Assembly: GCA_964022665.1 (NCBI GenBank)
Contig: CAXIDF010000001.1
Coordinates: 512,783-576,782 of the forward strand
Direction of reading: 5' to 3'
DNA length: 64,000 nucleotides
Source of the DNA: Haliea sp964022665
GTDB lineage: Bacteria; Pseudomonadota; Gammaproteobacteria; Pseudomonadales; Halieaceae
Translations under genes and position numbers: made by a program
Part shown: positions 26,026 to 34,822 of the stretch, in pieces
Layout: every line of letters begins with the position of its first letter
How positions within the stretch are numbered: the first letter of the stretch is position 1
The notes under the pieces: generated by a model
Databases searched by the model: none
What the model saw: the letters and a program-made list of their open reading frames with translations, nothing else
Told to the model about the DNA's origin: nothing

Positions 26026-27177
26026 ATGAGTGGCAGTCGCTTCTGGTTGCTATTGTGCGCATTTTTCCTGGCTAGTGTGCTGCTGGCGCTTGCGCTGGAG
26101 GGCGGCACTGATGTGTCTTTTTTAAAGTTCTGGGAGGCACTGGTAGAACCGCTCGCCCGTGTTAATGGCTTTGACCCAAAACGAGGTGAGCACACGGTAT
26201 TATCCTCTGAGAGGGGCGGGGCGTTGCCACCTTTTCAGAGTCAAGCACACCCCAGCCGATATGATCATACGGTAAATGATCGTCAGGTTTGTGCACGGCC
26301 ACCCACCCGCCCCAGGGAGGACACCGACCCCAATCTGGTATATCGATGGAAAGACGCCAACGGGCTGACCCATATGTCCGATAAACGCCCGGAAGGCGTT
26401 ATCGCGACGGTATTGGACATGCGATTGTCGGCACAGGATTTCAGCTACCGACTTATGCCCGAGGGGCTGCAGCTCCCTGTCGATTTTGCCGGCAAAGTCG
26501 CAGCGGGGTCCAAGCGCATGTACGATGTGTGGCACTTTCTCTTGGGTGGTAACAAACTGAAGCAGGCGCGCATCGATGTCTTGCTCGTCGCTGACGAAGC
26601 TCGATTTGCCGCCTACCGCGCCAGCACCTCAAGCGATACGTTTCCTATCGCGGGGTTCTACAGTATGCGCAGCAATCAAGCATTCGTAAAAGCGGACCCC
26701 GCGCAGCCGGCGCGCAATCTCAGGGTCACTTATCATGAGGTATCGCATCTCATTACGGCGAGTCACCTTGGTCCCACCCCACCCTGGTTGACCGAGGGGC
26801 TCGCAGAATATTTCGAAACCATGCAGGTGCGTGATCAGACAGGTGCGGTTTATCCCAATGAGGTCCATATTCGTTTGCTGCGGTCTCAGGTACTGCCTTC
26901 CTTGCATGCATACCTGTCGATCGACAGACGGGAATGGTACGGTGAGCACCGCGAGCGAAACTACGCGATAGCCTGGTCGTTGATACATTTCCTTTTGCAG
27001 GGTTCGCCGGGGATGCATGCATTGCAGAGTACGGTACGTCAGGTTGAAACACACTTTTGTCGGCCATTCTCAGTGTTGCATGCGCTTGATAAGGCATACC
27101 CTGGCGGGCTATCCCGATTGGACGCCGATTGGCGTCGCTGGCTGGCGAGTCGGCATTTCGTAGCCCAGCAGACCTAG
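26026..27177 (+). CDS. Membrane-anchored zinc metallopeptidase-like protein with a DUF4124-like segment
   Basis: 383 residues. An N-terminal hydrophobic segment (7-24) acts as signal anchor. Residues about 105-135 (VYRWKDANGLTHMSDKRP) match the DUF4124 pattern. Residues 230-265 contain H237-E-V-S-H241 and, 16 residues on, a Thr-Glu-Gly-Leu-Ala-Glu-Tyr-Phe-Glu helix supplying E257, an arrangement of gluzincin-type peptidases related to DUF1570. The region from 161 to 265 is therefore a probable periplasmic peptidase. The Glu/His set looks intact. Base composition is less GC-rich than the neighbours (visible A/T-richer codons at 26150-27060), which could mean recent acquisition. Function unknown. 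Confidence 0.65.
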   Translation: MSGSRFWLLLCAFFLASVLLALALEGGTDVSFLKFWEALVEPLARVNGFDPKRGEHTVLSSERGGALPPFQSQAHPSRYDHTVNDRQVCARPPTRPREDTDPNLVYRWKDANGLTHMSDKRPEGVIATVLDMRLSAQDFSYRLMPEGLQLPVDFAGKVAAGSKRMYDVWHFLLGGNKLKQARIDVLLVADEARFAAYRASTSSDTFPIAGFYSMRSNQAFVKADPAQPARNLRVTYHEVSHLITASHLGPTPPWLTEGLAEYFETMQVRDQTGAVYPNEVHIRLLRSQVLPSLHAYLSIDRREWYGEHRERNYAIAWSLIHFLLQGSPGMHALQSTVRQVETHFCRPFSVLHALDKAYPGGLSRLDADWRRWLASRHFVAQQT

Positions 27178-27228
27178 CATCTGACGCTTTATCAATTGTG
27201 GGACGCCACGCAGCAGAGATTTACCCCC

Positions 27229-28068
27229 GTGATCACGCCTTTCAACGATCTGATATGCCCGCTGGACAGCTTGCCGCTCACCGTCAGCCACGCGAGCTGG
27301 CGCTGCCCTAGCGGGCACAGTTTCGATATCGCGCGGCGCGGCTACGTCAACCTGCTCGCTGTGCAGAACAAGCGTTCGCGCGACCCGGGTGACAGTCAGG
27401 CAATGGTCGCGGCGCGCTCGCGTTTCCTCAACGCGGGACATTATCAGCCGCTGGCTGCCGCGGTTGCGCAGCAGGCACTGGAATCCGCGTCCACTACCGC
27501 GCCTCTGAGCTGCATTGATGCCGGTTGCGGTGAGGGCTACTACCTGCGTGAGCTGGCCCGGGCAGCCGGTGGGGCGCAGCCGCTGACACTGGGTGGCGTG
27601 GATATTTCCAAGTGGGCCGTGCAGGAGGCGGCGCGGCATGACAAGCGCATGGCATGGATGGTGGCCAGTAACGCCGGCCTGCCCATCGCGACCAGCAGTG
27701 TGGACAGGCTGCTTTGTTTGTTCGGATTTCCCGTTTATGCGGAATTTGCACGTGCGCTCAAGCCAGCGGGTGAGCTGGTCATTGCGGAGGCCGGCCCGGC
27801 GCACCTGCAGGCACTGCGCGAAGTCATTTACCCCGCCTTGAAACCATCGCCTGTGGCGAGGCGGGTGATTCCCGAGGGTTTTTCACTGCAGGCTGAGGAA
27901 ACGGTGCAGTTCGATGTGGCGCTGGAAGGTGGCGAGGTGATTGCGGATTTGTTGGCCATGACGCCACACATGCATCGCGCGTCCCCGGAGGGACGAGCCG
28001 CCGCCCTGGCGTTGACTGCACTGCGGCTGCGTGTGGATGTGCGCTTGCTCCGCTTGGTGCGCGAATAA
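27229..28068 (+). CDS. rlmA: 23S rRNA (guanine-N1)-methyltransferase, RlmA type
   Basis: 279 residues from GTG 27229. An in-frame TTG at 27196 would add 11 residues; E. coli RlmA starts close to the first zinc Cys, favouring the shorter form. Zn-binding N-terminus, then Gly-Tyr-Val-Asn-Leu-Leu and Lys-Arg-Ser-Arg-Asp-Pro-Gly-Asp, which are RlmA hallmarks, and a SAM site Asp-Ala-Gly-Cys-Gly-Glu-Gly-Tyr-Tyr. It methylates G745 of 23S rRNA in E. coli. Oddity: the zinc set reads C10, D13, C26, H30, where the usual second Cys is Asp. Either Asp serves as ligand or metal binding is weakened. Confidence 0.87.
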   Translation: MITPFNDLICPLDSLPLTVSHASWRCPSGHSFDIARRGYVNLLAVQNKRSRDPGDSQAMVAARSRFLNAGHYQPLAAAVAQQALESASTTAPLSCIDAGCGEGYYLRELARAAGGAQPLTLGGVDISKWAVQEAARHDKRMAWMVASNAGLPIATSSVDRLLCLFGFPVYAEFARALKPAGELVIAEAGPAHLQALREVIYPALKPSPVARRVIPEGFSLQAEETVQFDVALEGGEVIADLLAMTPHMHRASPEGRAAALALTALRLRVDVRLLRLVRE

Positions 28069-28201
28069 TCAGCCCCACGGGGCTTCAGAACGGTGGCATC
28101 TACGCCAGGGTATCTATGGTCTGGCTCCCGCTTGGCATAGAATACCGCGATCGGGCATCGCGATGAGCGGTGCACCTGTTCTCTGCCAAGCGAGTGAGTG
28201 T

Positions 28202-28600
28202 ATGACTGATGTAATAACTGTTCCCGTCTCCTTCGGTGAAGTGCTGGACAAGATCACCATTCTGGAAATCAAGTCCGAGCGTATCAGCGATCCCGCCAAG
28301 AACGCCAACGTCGTCACCGAGCTGGAAGCCCTGAACGGTATCTGGTCGGCGGCTGTGTCGGATGAGTCGCACATTGCTGAGCTGCGGGCACAACTGAAGG
28401 CGGTCAACGAGTCGCTCTGGGTGATTGAGGACGATATCCGCGACTGTGAACGTGCACAGGATTTCGGTGCCACGTTCATTGAGCTGGCGCGCTCGGTTTA
28501 CTTTACCAACGACAAACGTGCAGCTCTGAAGAAGTCGATCAACCTGGCGCTGGGTTCACGCTTTGTGGAAGAGAAGTCCTATCAGGATTATACGCAGTAG
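28202..28600 (+). CDS. DUF6165 family protein
   Basis: 132 residues from ATG 28202; the frame is open upstream from 28031, but there it overlaps rlmA and looks non-coding. The sequence MTDVITVPVSFGEVLDKITI and a Glu/Lys/Arg-rich helical body match DUF6165 proteins, which in many Proteobacteria lie in or next to LPS core or O-antigen loci. No catalytic motif is visible. Its position just before the GT9/Kdo kinase genes agrees with an accessory role in envelope polysaccharide synthesis. Role unproven. Confidence 0.72.
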   Translation: MTDVITVPVSFGEVLDKITILEIKSERISDPAKNANVVTELEALNGIWSAAVSDESHIAELRAQLKAVNESLWVIEDDIRDCERAQDFGATFIELARSVYFTNDKRAALKKSINLALGSRFVEEKSYQDYTQ

Positions 28601-28668
28601 CGCAGGCAGTCGAGTGGCAGGCGCGCAGCTGCCAGCGGTGCTCTGGCGCGCAACCTGATAGCCAACCG

Positions 28669-29724
28669 CTAGACCGCTGGCGCGGAATGGGCCTGCACCC
28701 ATTGGTCCAGTTTCGCCGTCGCATCCGCGACAGTCACCAGCTCCATCGCTCCTGCCACTTCCACTTTGGTGCCCCAGCGGGCCTCATCAACACCGCTGCT
28801 GCGGAATTGCCTCAATGCCTCGGGATAGCGGTTCACACACCAGTGCAGGGAGTTGTAGGGGCCTGAGCGAAGCGGGTTGCTCGCGGCGAACAGGCCCAGC
28901 ACGTCGGTCCCCATGCTACTGGCAATATGTGCGGGACCAGTATCGGGCGCCACCAGCAGGTCGGCCTCCGCCAGCAGGGCAGTGAGCTGTTTCAGTGTGT
29001 CCTGGCCACAGATGTTGAGTGCGGTGTTGCGCATGGCGACGGCAATGGCGGCACAGGTTTCACGCTCGAAGGGTGCGGGGCTGCCGACCAGAATGACGTG
29101 CATGCCGTGCGTGTCCATGGCGTGATCGGCGAGTGCGGCGTAGTGTGCCACCGGCCAGTTGCGCAGAGTGTGGCTGGAGCAGGGGCTGATGACCAGGTTG
29201 CGCCGGTCCTGTGCCAGGTGCTGCCGGGCAAATGCGCGGTCTTGCTCGCTCAGCGGAATCTCCCAGCGCGGCGCCGCAGGCTGCAGGCCCAAAGGTTGCA
29301 GAAAACTCGCCAGACAGTCGCGCACGTGTTGGCTACGTGCGGGCGGTATGCGCCGGTTAATGCACAGGCCGTGGCCATCCTTGCTGCGCGCGCGGTCGTA
29401 GCCAACCCTCAGGCGGGCCCTCACCAACAGGGACGCGAGATTGGCGCGCGCTGCCACCTGCATGTGCAGCAGCGCATCAAAGCGCCGGCTGCGCAGGCTG
29501 CGCCAGAGCTCGCGGTAACCACGCCAGCCGGCGCGCTTGTCGAACACGATGAACTCCACGCCGGGCAGGTCGCCTAGCAAACGCGCCTCGAGTTTGCCGA
29601 TGATCCAGGTCAGGCGCACGCCCGGCAGCTGTTGTTGCAGGCTCAGCACAACGGGCACCACGTGGGTGACATCGCCCAGCGCCGACAGGCGCAGCAGACA
29701 AATGGATTGTGGTGTTGACGACAT
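28669..29724 (-). CDS. Glycosyltransferase family 9 (heptosyltransferase-like)
   Basis: 351 residues from ATG 29724. N-terminal ICLLRLSALGDVTHVVPV is the GT9 ADP-heptose:LPS heptosyltransferase signature, and the C-terminal half has Val-Ala-Pro-Asp-Thr-Gly-Pro-Ala-His-Ile-Ala-Ser, the conserved nucleotide-sugar loop. It should add a heptose (or related sugar) to the LPS inner core at the inner face of the membrane. It is divergent from the Kdo kinase gene with 131 bases between. Which heptosyltransferase (WaaC, WaaF or WaaQ type) cannot be decided by eye. Confidence 0.9.
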   Translation of the reverse strand: MSSTPQSICLLRLSALGDVTHVVPVVLSLQQQLPGVRLTWIIGKLEARLLGDLPGVEFIVFDKRAGWRGYRELWRSLRSRRFDALLHMQVAARANLASLLVRARLRVGYDRARSKDGHGLCINRRIPPARSQHVRDCLASFLQPLGLQPAAPRWEIPLSEQDRAFARQHLAQDRRNLVISPCSSHTLRNWPVAHYAALADHAMDTHGMHVILVGSPAPFERETCAAIAVAMRNTALNICGQDTLKQLTALLAEADLLVAPDTGPAHIASSMGTDVLGLFAASNPLRSGPYNSLHWCVNRYPEALRQFRSSGVDEARWGTKVEVAGAMELVTVADATAKLDQWVQAHSAPAV

Positions 29725-29855
29725 GGCGGAGTCCAGACGCAGTAGAGCTCTGTGCGTCATCATTGCTACACTGCGCGCATTCTATCCGAGTCGCCCGCCG
29801 CGGTCTGCACCACTGCCGTCGGCTACGGTGGCTGGTACCGAGGACGTTGACGGCC

Positions 29856-30572
29856 GTGAGCGGCGTGACAGAGCACATTGTTTCCGGGGATGGCTCCCTG
29901 CTGCTGTGCAATCCGGCGATCGACGGCGTACAGGCGGCCTGGCTGGACCCGCAGTTCTGGGGTGAGCGCGCGCGTCCGGTAGCGGTTGGTGGGCGTGGTG
30001 GTGCCAGTTTTGTGGATGCCGATATTGGTGAACTGGTGTTGCGGCAGTATCTGCGTGGTGGCTTCATGGCGCGTATAGCGCACCGCAGCTACGTATTTAC
30101 CGGTTTCCGTCGCTGTCGCTCGCTGCGGGAATTCCGGTTGCTGCAGCGCCTGCGTGAGCTGGGGTTGCCGGTGCCCGAACCGGTGGCAGCGCTGGCGGAA
30201 CGCAGCGGCCTGTTCACCTGCCGCGCGGCCATTTTGCTGCGCCGCATCCCCGAGGCAGTGCCGTTACCGGCATCTCCGGCACTGCAGGAGCCGCAACTCT
30301 GGCAGCGCGTGGGTGCGCAGCTGGCGGCGTTTCACGCGGCGGGCCTGGACCATGTGGACCTGAACTGTGACAACGTGCTGCACACGCCAGAGGGCATCTG
30401 GCTGATTGATTTCGACCGCTGCCGCCTGCGCCCCCCGGCACGCCGCTGGCAGCAGGCCAATCTCGACCGTTTGCAGCGCTCGGTTGTGAAGCGCTGTGTG
30501 CAGTTGTCAGAGCGGCAGCGCGAGTCACTCTGGGCAGACCTCTTGCGCGGGTATCAGGCGGCCTGCGAGTGA
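29856..30572 (+). CDS. kdkA: 3-deoxy-D-manno-octulosonic acid (Kdo) kinase
   Basis: 238 residues from GTG 29856 (or GTG 29865). No ATG fits, because the frame further upstream runs back into the divergent promoter. Lipopolysaccharide-kinase family: Gly-Gly-Arg-Gly-Gly-Ala-Ser-Phe-Val, Leu-Arg-Gln-Tyr-Leu-Arg-Gly-Gly, an RSLREFRLLQ segment, catalytic-loop-like H-V-D-L-N (usual form HGDLN) and Ile-Asp-Phe-Asp-Arg for the metal Asp. It phosphorylates Kdo at position 4 in single-Kdo LPS types such as Haemophilus. The epimerase gene starts 22 bases after the stop, so they are co-transcribed. Confidence 0.85.
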   Translation: MSGVTEHIVSGDGSLLLCNPAIDGVQAAWLDPQFWGERARPVAVGGRGGASFVDADIGELVLRQYLRGGFMARIAHRSYVFTGFRRCRSLREFRLLQRLRELGLPVPEPVAALAERSGLFTCRAAILLRRIPEAVPLPASPALQEPQLWQRVGAQLAAFHAAGLDHVDLNCDNVLHTPEGIWLIDFDRCRLRPPARRWQQANLDRLQRSVVKRCVQLSERQRESLWADLLRGYQAACE

Positions 30573-30594
30573 TGAAAAGGCGTCAGGAGAGACG

Positions 30595-31617
30595 ATGAAA
30601 GTATTGGTGACCGGCGCCGCCGGGTTCATTGGGTGTGAAACGGCACTGCAGTTGTTGGCACAGGGCCACGAAGTGGCCGGCATCGACAATCTCAATGATT
30701 ACTACGATGTCACGTTGAAACAGGCCCGTCTCGCGCGCTTGCGCAGTCAGCCCGGTTTCAGTGAAGCGCTGTTTTGTCTTTCGGATGCGACGCGCCTCCG
30801 GGAGTGGTTCAGCCACTTTCGCCCGGATGCCGTGATTCACCTGGCGGCACAGGCCGGGGTGCGCTATTCGTTGTCACACCCACAGGCCTACCTGACCTCC
30901 AATCTGGTGGCCTTTGGCAACATGCTGGAATGTTGCCGGCACTTTCCGGTAGAGCACCTGGTTTACGCCAGCAGCAGCTCGGTCTATGGCAGCAATACCC
31001 GCCAGCCCTTCAGCGTCAGCCACAGCGTGGATCACCCTGTGTCGCTGTACGCCGCAACCAAGAAAGCCAACGAGTTGATGGCCCACTCCTACAGCCATCT
31101 GTACCAGCTGCCGACAACCGGTTTGCGTTTTTTTACTGTCTACGGGCCATGGGGCAGGCCGGATATGGCGCCGATGATTTTTTGCCGCAAGATTCTGGCG
31201 GGGGAGCCACTGGACGTATTCAACCACGGACAGCACCGCCGTGACTTCACCTTTATCGACGACATCGTCGACGGAATTCTCGGCGTGCTGGCCAGGCCCC
31301 CTGAGCCGAATCCGGCGTGGGATGCCATGGCGGCTGATCCTGCAACCTCCAGCGCACCCTACCGTATCTTCAATATCGGCTGTGAGAGTCCGGTGCACTT
31401 ACTGGAGTTTATCGAGCTACTTGAGCAGCGTCTGGGGCGCAGCGCAGAGAAGAACATGCTGCCGATGCAGCCGGGGGATGTGGCGGAGACGTATGCCGAC
31501 GTCAGTGCCCTGCGTGAGCTTACCGGCTACGCCCCGCGTACCGGCGTTGCCGAAGGCGTAGCGCGGTTTGTCGACTGGTATCTGGATTATTACGGGGCTG
31601 CAGCCAGCCGCTCCTGA
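30595..31617 (+). CDS. NAD-dependent nucleotide-sugar epimerase (UDP-glucuronate 4-epimerase-like)
   Basis: 340 residues from ATG 30595, with AGGAGA just upstream. Dinucleotide motif TGAAGFIG at 6-13, Gly-Ile-Asp-Asn-Leu-Asn-Asp-Tyr-Tyr-Asp, and the catalytic Tyr-x3-Lys (SLYAATKKAN) are typical of the UDP-GlcA/UDP-Gal 4-epimerase branch; the TVYGPWGRPDMAP segment also fits UDP-glucuronate 4-epimerases. It would supply UDP-galacturonate for envelope polysaccharide. Its last 28 bases overlap the end of the opposing glycosyltransferase gene. Confidence 0.88.
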   Translation: MKVLVTGAAGFIGCETALQLLAQGHEVAGIDNLNDYYDVTLKQARLARLRSQPGFSEALFCLSDATRLREWFSHFRPDAVIHLAAQAGVRYSLSHPQAYLTSNLVAFGNMLECCRHFPVEHLVYASSSSVYGSNTRQPFSVSHSVDHPVSLYAATKKANELMAHSYSHLYQLPTTGLRFFTVYGPWGRPDMAPMIFCRKILAGEPLDVFNHGQHRRDFTFIDDIVDGILGVLARPPEPNPAWDAMAADPATSSAPYRIFNIGCESPVHLLEFIELLEQRLGRSAEKNMLPMQPGDVAETYADVSALRELTGYAPRTGVAEGVARFVDWYLDYYGAAASRS

Positions 31618-32681
31618 TACCAGGCATAGGTATTTACCGCCGTCTGCTCGGCGTTGAATTCGCGCTCGATGCGCCGGCGCGCGTTGTCAGCGCGCTGCGC
31701 CGCAGCCGCGGAATCCTCCAGCGCGTTGCGCATAGCGGTTGCCAGTGCAGGGGCGTTGCGCTGCGGCACCAGCAAACCGGTTTCTCCGTCTGCCACCAGC
31801 TCCCGGGTGCCACCGGCATCGGTGGCGACGACGGGCGTTCCCACGGCCATGGCTTCAATGACGACCCGCGGCAGGCCCTCACCGCTTTCCGAGGCCGATA
31901 CCAGCAGGTCGGCGGCGCTGAGTATCCGGGTGACGTCATTGCGGTAGCCGGTGAAGTGTATGCGCTCGGGGTGCTGGCAGCGTGAGGCTCGCTCGCGAAC
32001 CGCGGCATTGCTGTCTACGGAGCCAATCAGCAACAGATGACTGCACAGCGCTGACGGCAGGGCGTCAAACGCCTCCAGCAGCGTGAGTGCCCCTTTTTTG
32101 GCGCTGTTGCGGCTGATGCAGCACAGCGTTTTTGCTCCCTGAGGTATGCCAAGGTCAGCCAGCTCCGCCGGCTCCACGTTGTACCAGGCAAGCTCGTGCC
32201 CCTTGTGGATTGCCTTGAGCTTCTCGGGTGGCAATCGCAGCCAGAGGAAACGCACGTCAAGCAGTGCGTCGCGAATGGCATGAGCAACACACATGATGCC
32301 GTCAAGGCGCGGGTTGAGGAAGGTCATCCAGGCTTCCGGCTTGCCATACCCGACACCGGTTGTGACGCCGCGGTAGGCGAGCAGACGCGCACGATGGCCA
32401 CGCGCGGCGCGCAGCATGCAGGTCACGGCGCGCGAGTTGAATGCCTGTACGATGTCGTAATCGCCCTTGTACACCGTCTCTCGGATCAGCGCGGTGGCCG
32501 CGCGGTCGAAGCGGCCGATGATTTTGAGGGGAATCACCTGAAGCCCCGCGTCGAGGAGCAGGCCGTGGTAGCGCCCCGCCGGGTTACTCATGACCGTGAA
32601 CTGCTCCATGCGCTGGGCGAGGCGAATGAACAACTCCGTCTCCGGGCGATCGGCACAATCGGTAATGCAAAGTGCTTTCAT
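31590..32681 (-). CDS. Glycosyltransferase family 4
   Basis: 363 residues, GT-B fold. N-terminal half is the acceptor domain; the C-terminal half has Ser-Ala-Lys-Lys-Gly for nucleotide-sugar phosphate binding and the E-x7-E motif region Glu-Ser-Gly-Glu-Gly-Leu-Pro-Arg-Val-Val-Ile-Glu-Ala-Met-Ala. It should extend the LPS core or an exported glycan; donor and acceptor are unknown. It overlaps the epimerase tail to tail by 28 bases, so the two transcripts are antisense at their ends. It is divergent from the ligase fusion gene. Confidence 0.9.
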   Translation of the reverse strand: MKALCITDCADRPETELFIRLAQRMEQFTVMSNPAGRYHGLLLDAGLQVIPLKIIGRFDRAATALIRETVYKGDYDIVQAFNSRAVTCMLRAARGHRARLLAYRGVTTGVGYGKPEAWMTFLNPRLDGIMCVAHAIRDALLDVRFLWLRLPPEKLKAIHKGHELAWYNVEPAELADLGIPQGAKTLCCISRNSAKKGALTLLEAFDALPSALCSHLLLIGSVDSNAAVRERASRCQHPERIHFTGYRNDVTRILSAADLLVSASESGEGLPRVVIEAMAVGTPVVATDAGGTRELVADGETGLLVPQRNAPALATAMRNALEDSAAAAQRADNARRRIEREFNAEQTAVNTYAWYQERLAAAP

Positions 32682-32806
32682 GGGCCGGGTCCTGTGTCGG
32701 CGTTGGAATCCGCGGGAGCACCTGCGCTATAGTAACGGCGCGGTTGGCGGCCCCGGTGGGTCGGCGTTTACCACAATGGCCACGCAGATCGACGAGAGTA
32801 TACACA

Positions 32807-34822
32807 ATGATTTCATCGGCACGAGGCCAACAACTGCTGGCGGGCCTGGCAGTCGCCGGGCTTGCCGGTTCCCTGCTCTACTCCAGCCTGTTGTCCGCCG
32901 CCGTTTTTCTGCTCGCACTGGCCGCTGCGTTGCCCGCGCTGCGCCGACAGCTCTACGCCAGCGGGTGGGAGCGCCCGCGGGAGCTGCGCCTGCTGCATTT
33001 TGCCTGCTGGTTTCCCGTTGTGGTTTTTCTGTGCTTCTGGCTCGCCAGCGGTTTTGATTACCGCGCGCTGAAGGAGCTCGATGGGCCGGCCCGCCTGTTG
33101 CTGTTCTGGCCCCTGGTGCTGGCGCTGTGCTGGTCGACTCTGGGCGCCCGTCACCTGCTTGCGGGCTTTGCGCTGATGGCTTTGGGTGCCGCTGTGCATG
33201 CCGCAGCGAGCATGTGGCTCAGTGGGCCGCCTTCGCCGGGTGAGCCGTTGCGGGCGGGTCTCTGGTTGAACCCCATTACGCTCGGCAACCTGTCGCTGCT
33301 CGCAGCTGCCGTGTTGTTGTCCGCCGCGCTGTACTGGCAGCGTTTGCAGCAGCCACGTTATACCGGCCTGGCGCTCGCATTGGCGGCAGCCGCACTGGTC
33401 GCCGCGCTGCTCACCCAAACCCGCAGCAACCTGCTGGCGTTGCCCCTGTTGCTGGCCGTGCTGCTGCCGTTGATGAGTGCGCGTCAGCGCGTGCTGGCCG
33501 TACTCGCGGGGCTGGCCTTTCTGACGCTCACTGTCGCCGGCAATGACCGCTTTCTGGAAACCGTCACCCGCCTGCAGGCGGGTGAGTTCGATGTGCAGAC
33601 CACATCGCGGCTGGCTATCTGGCAGATTGCCTGGGATGAGTTTGTGGGCCACCCGTGGCTCGGTGGGGGTCTGAATGCTTACCACGATGCGGTAGAGGCA
33701 GCGGCGGTTGCGGGCACGTTACCGCAACCCGATTTCGTGCTGGACTGCTGTACCAGTCATGCGCACAACGACCTGCTGCAAAGTCTTGCCACCCGCGGCC
33801 TGCTCGGGGGGCTGAGCTGGTTGCTATTGCTGGTGATACCGGCAACGGTATTTGCCCGCCATCTGCGCGCACCGGAGCCGGCGGTCGCCTTTGTAGCCTC
33901 GGTGGGCGTGTTGCTGCCGGTAGGCTACGCGGCGTTTGGTCTGACCGAAGCTGTGTTTTCCCGCAGCCTGTTTATCACGGTCTATCTGCTGACGCTGGCT
34001 GCCTGTGGTGCGGCGCTGGTGACAGAACTGCGCCGTGCCTGCCAGCGGCAGCGCAGCGTGCGCGTCTCGGTAATCGTTATCACCAAGAATGAGGAAGAAC
34101 ATATCGGCGCCTGCCTCGCCTCGGTGGCGGGTGTGGCGGATGAGATTATCGTGGTCGATAGTGGCAGCGAAGACGCTACCGTGGCCATTGCGCGTGAGCA
34201 TACAAGCCACGTTTTCGAGACCGACTGGCCCGGCTTCGGCATACAGAAACAACGTGCGCTGGAGCGTGCCAGCGGCGACTGGGTGTTGTCGATTGATGCT
34301 GACGAGCGCCTGACCCCCGCGCTGGTGGCCGAAATCAATCACGTGCTGGCGGCGCCAGCTGCTGATGCCTACTGCCTGCCCTGGGCGGTAACCATCTACG
34401 GTACCCGGCTGGATTTCGGCCGCAGTGGTCGCGCGCCGTTGCGGCTGTTCCGGCGCGCCGGGGTACGCTTTTCCGACGCCCTGGTGCACGAGAAAATCCT
34501 GCTGCCGGAGGGTCGCCGTGTGTGCACCCTGCGGGGACGGTTGTTGCACTTTACACATCGGGATTTCGGCCACGCCCTGCAGAAGGGCGCGCAGTACGCC
34601 TGGCTAGGGGCGCAGGAGAAACACCGTCAGGGCAAGCGCGTGCGCTCCCTGCTGTACCCATCGGCTCGGGGCGTGCTGACCTTTATCCATGTGTATCTGT
34701 TGCGGCTGGGTTTTCTCGATGGGCAGGTGGGCTTTCTGTCTGCGGTGCTCTACGCCCAGGTGAGCTTTAACAAATATGCTGGCCTCTGGACGCGGGATCG
34801 CCCGCGCTACGGCGCTCACTGA
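32807..34822 (+). CDS. Fusion: O-antigen ligase (WaaL/Wzy-C) plus glycosyltransferase family 2
   Basis: 671 residues from ATG 32807; the open frame extends to 32672 but its extra residues are Arg/Trp-rich and overlap the divergent promoter. Residues 1-405 are a polytopic membrane protein with the Wzy-C/WaaL pattern: a periplasmic loop with Thr-Ser-Arg-Leu and Ile-Trp at about 266-272, Gly-Gly-Gly-Leu-Asn, and Ser-His-Ala-His-Asn-Asp (H318, H320). After a short Arg-rich linker (409-418) comes a GT2 domain: SVIVITKNEEE, Val-Asp-Ser-Gly-Ser at 450-454, and Asp-Ala-Asp at 497-499. This second half resembles the WaaE/KdtX beta-1,4-glucosyltransferase that acts on inner-core heptose. No stop codon or frameshift separates the parts. 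Confidence 0.85.
   Translation: MISSARGQQLLAGLAVAGLAGSLLYSSLLSAAVFLLALAAALPALRRQLYASGWERPRELRLLHFACWFPVVVFLCFWLASGFDYRALKELDGPARLLLFWPLVLALCWSTLGARHLLAGFALMALGAAVHAAASMWLSGPPSPGEPLRAGLWLNPITLGNLSLLAAAVLLSAALYWQRLQQPRYTGLALALAAAALVAALLTQTRSNLLALPLLLAVLLPLMSARQRVLAVLAGLAFLTLTVAGNDRFLETVTRLQAGEFDVQTTSRLAIWQIAWDEFVGHPWLGGGLNAYHDAVEAAAVAGTLPQPDFVLDCCTSHAHNDLLQSLATRGLLGGLSWLLLLVIPATVFARHLRAPEPAVAFVASVGVLLPVGYAAFGLTEAVFSRSLFITVYLLTLAACGAALVTELRRACQRQRSVRVSVIVITKNEEEHIGACLASVAGVADEIIVVDSGSEDATVAIAREHTSHVFETDWPGFGIQKQRALERASGDWVLSIDADERLTPALVAEINHVLAAPAADAYCLPWAVTIYGTRLDFGRSGRAPLRLFRRAGVRFSDALVHEKILLPEGRRVCTLRGRLLHFTHRDFGHALQKGAQYAWLGAQEKHRQGKRVRSLLYPSARGVLTFIHVYLLRLGFLDGQVGFLSAVLYAQVSFNKYAGLWTRDRPRYGAH

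Noticed and set aside
28615..28634. Terminator between DUF6165 and GT9 genes (TGGCAG / CTGCCA, 8-base loop)
   Set aside because: Stem is only 6 bp with no T-tract, and similar short repeats are expected in GC-rich DNA.
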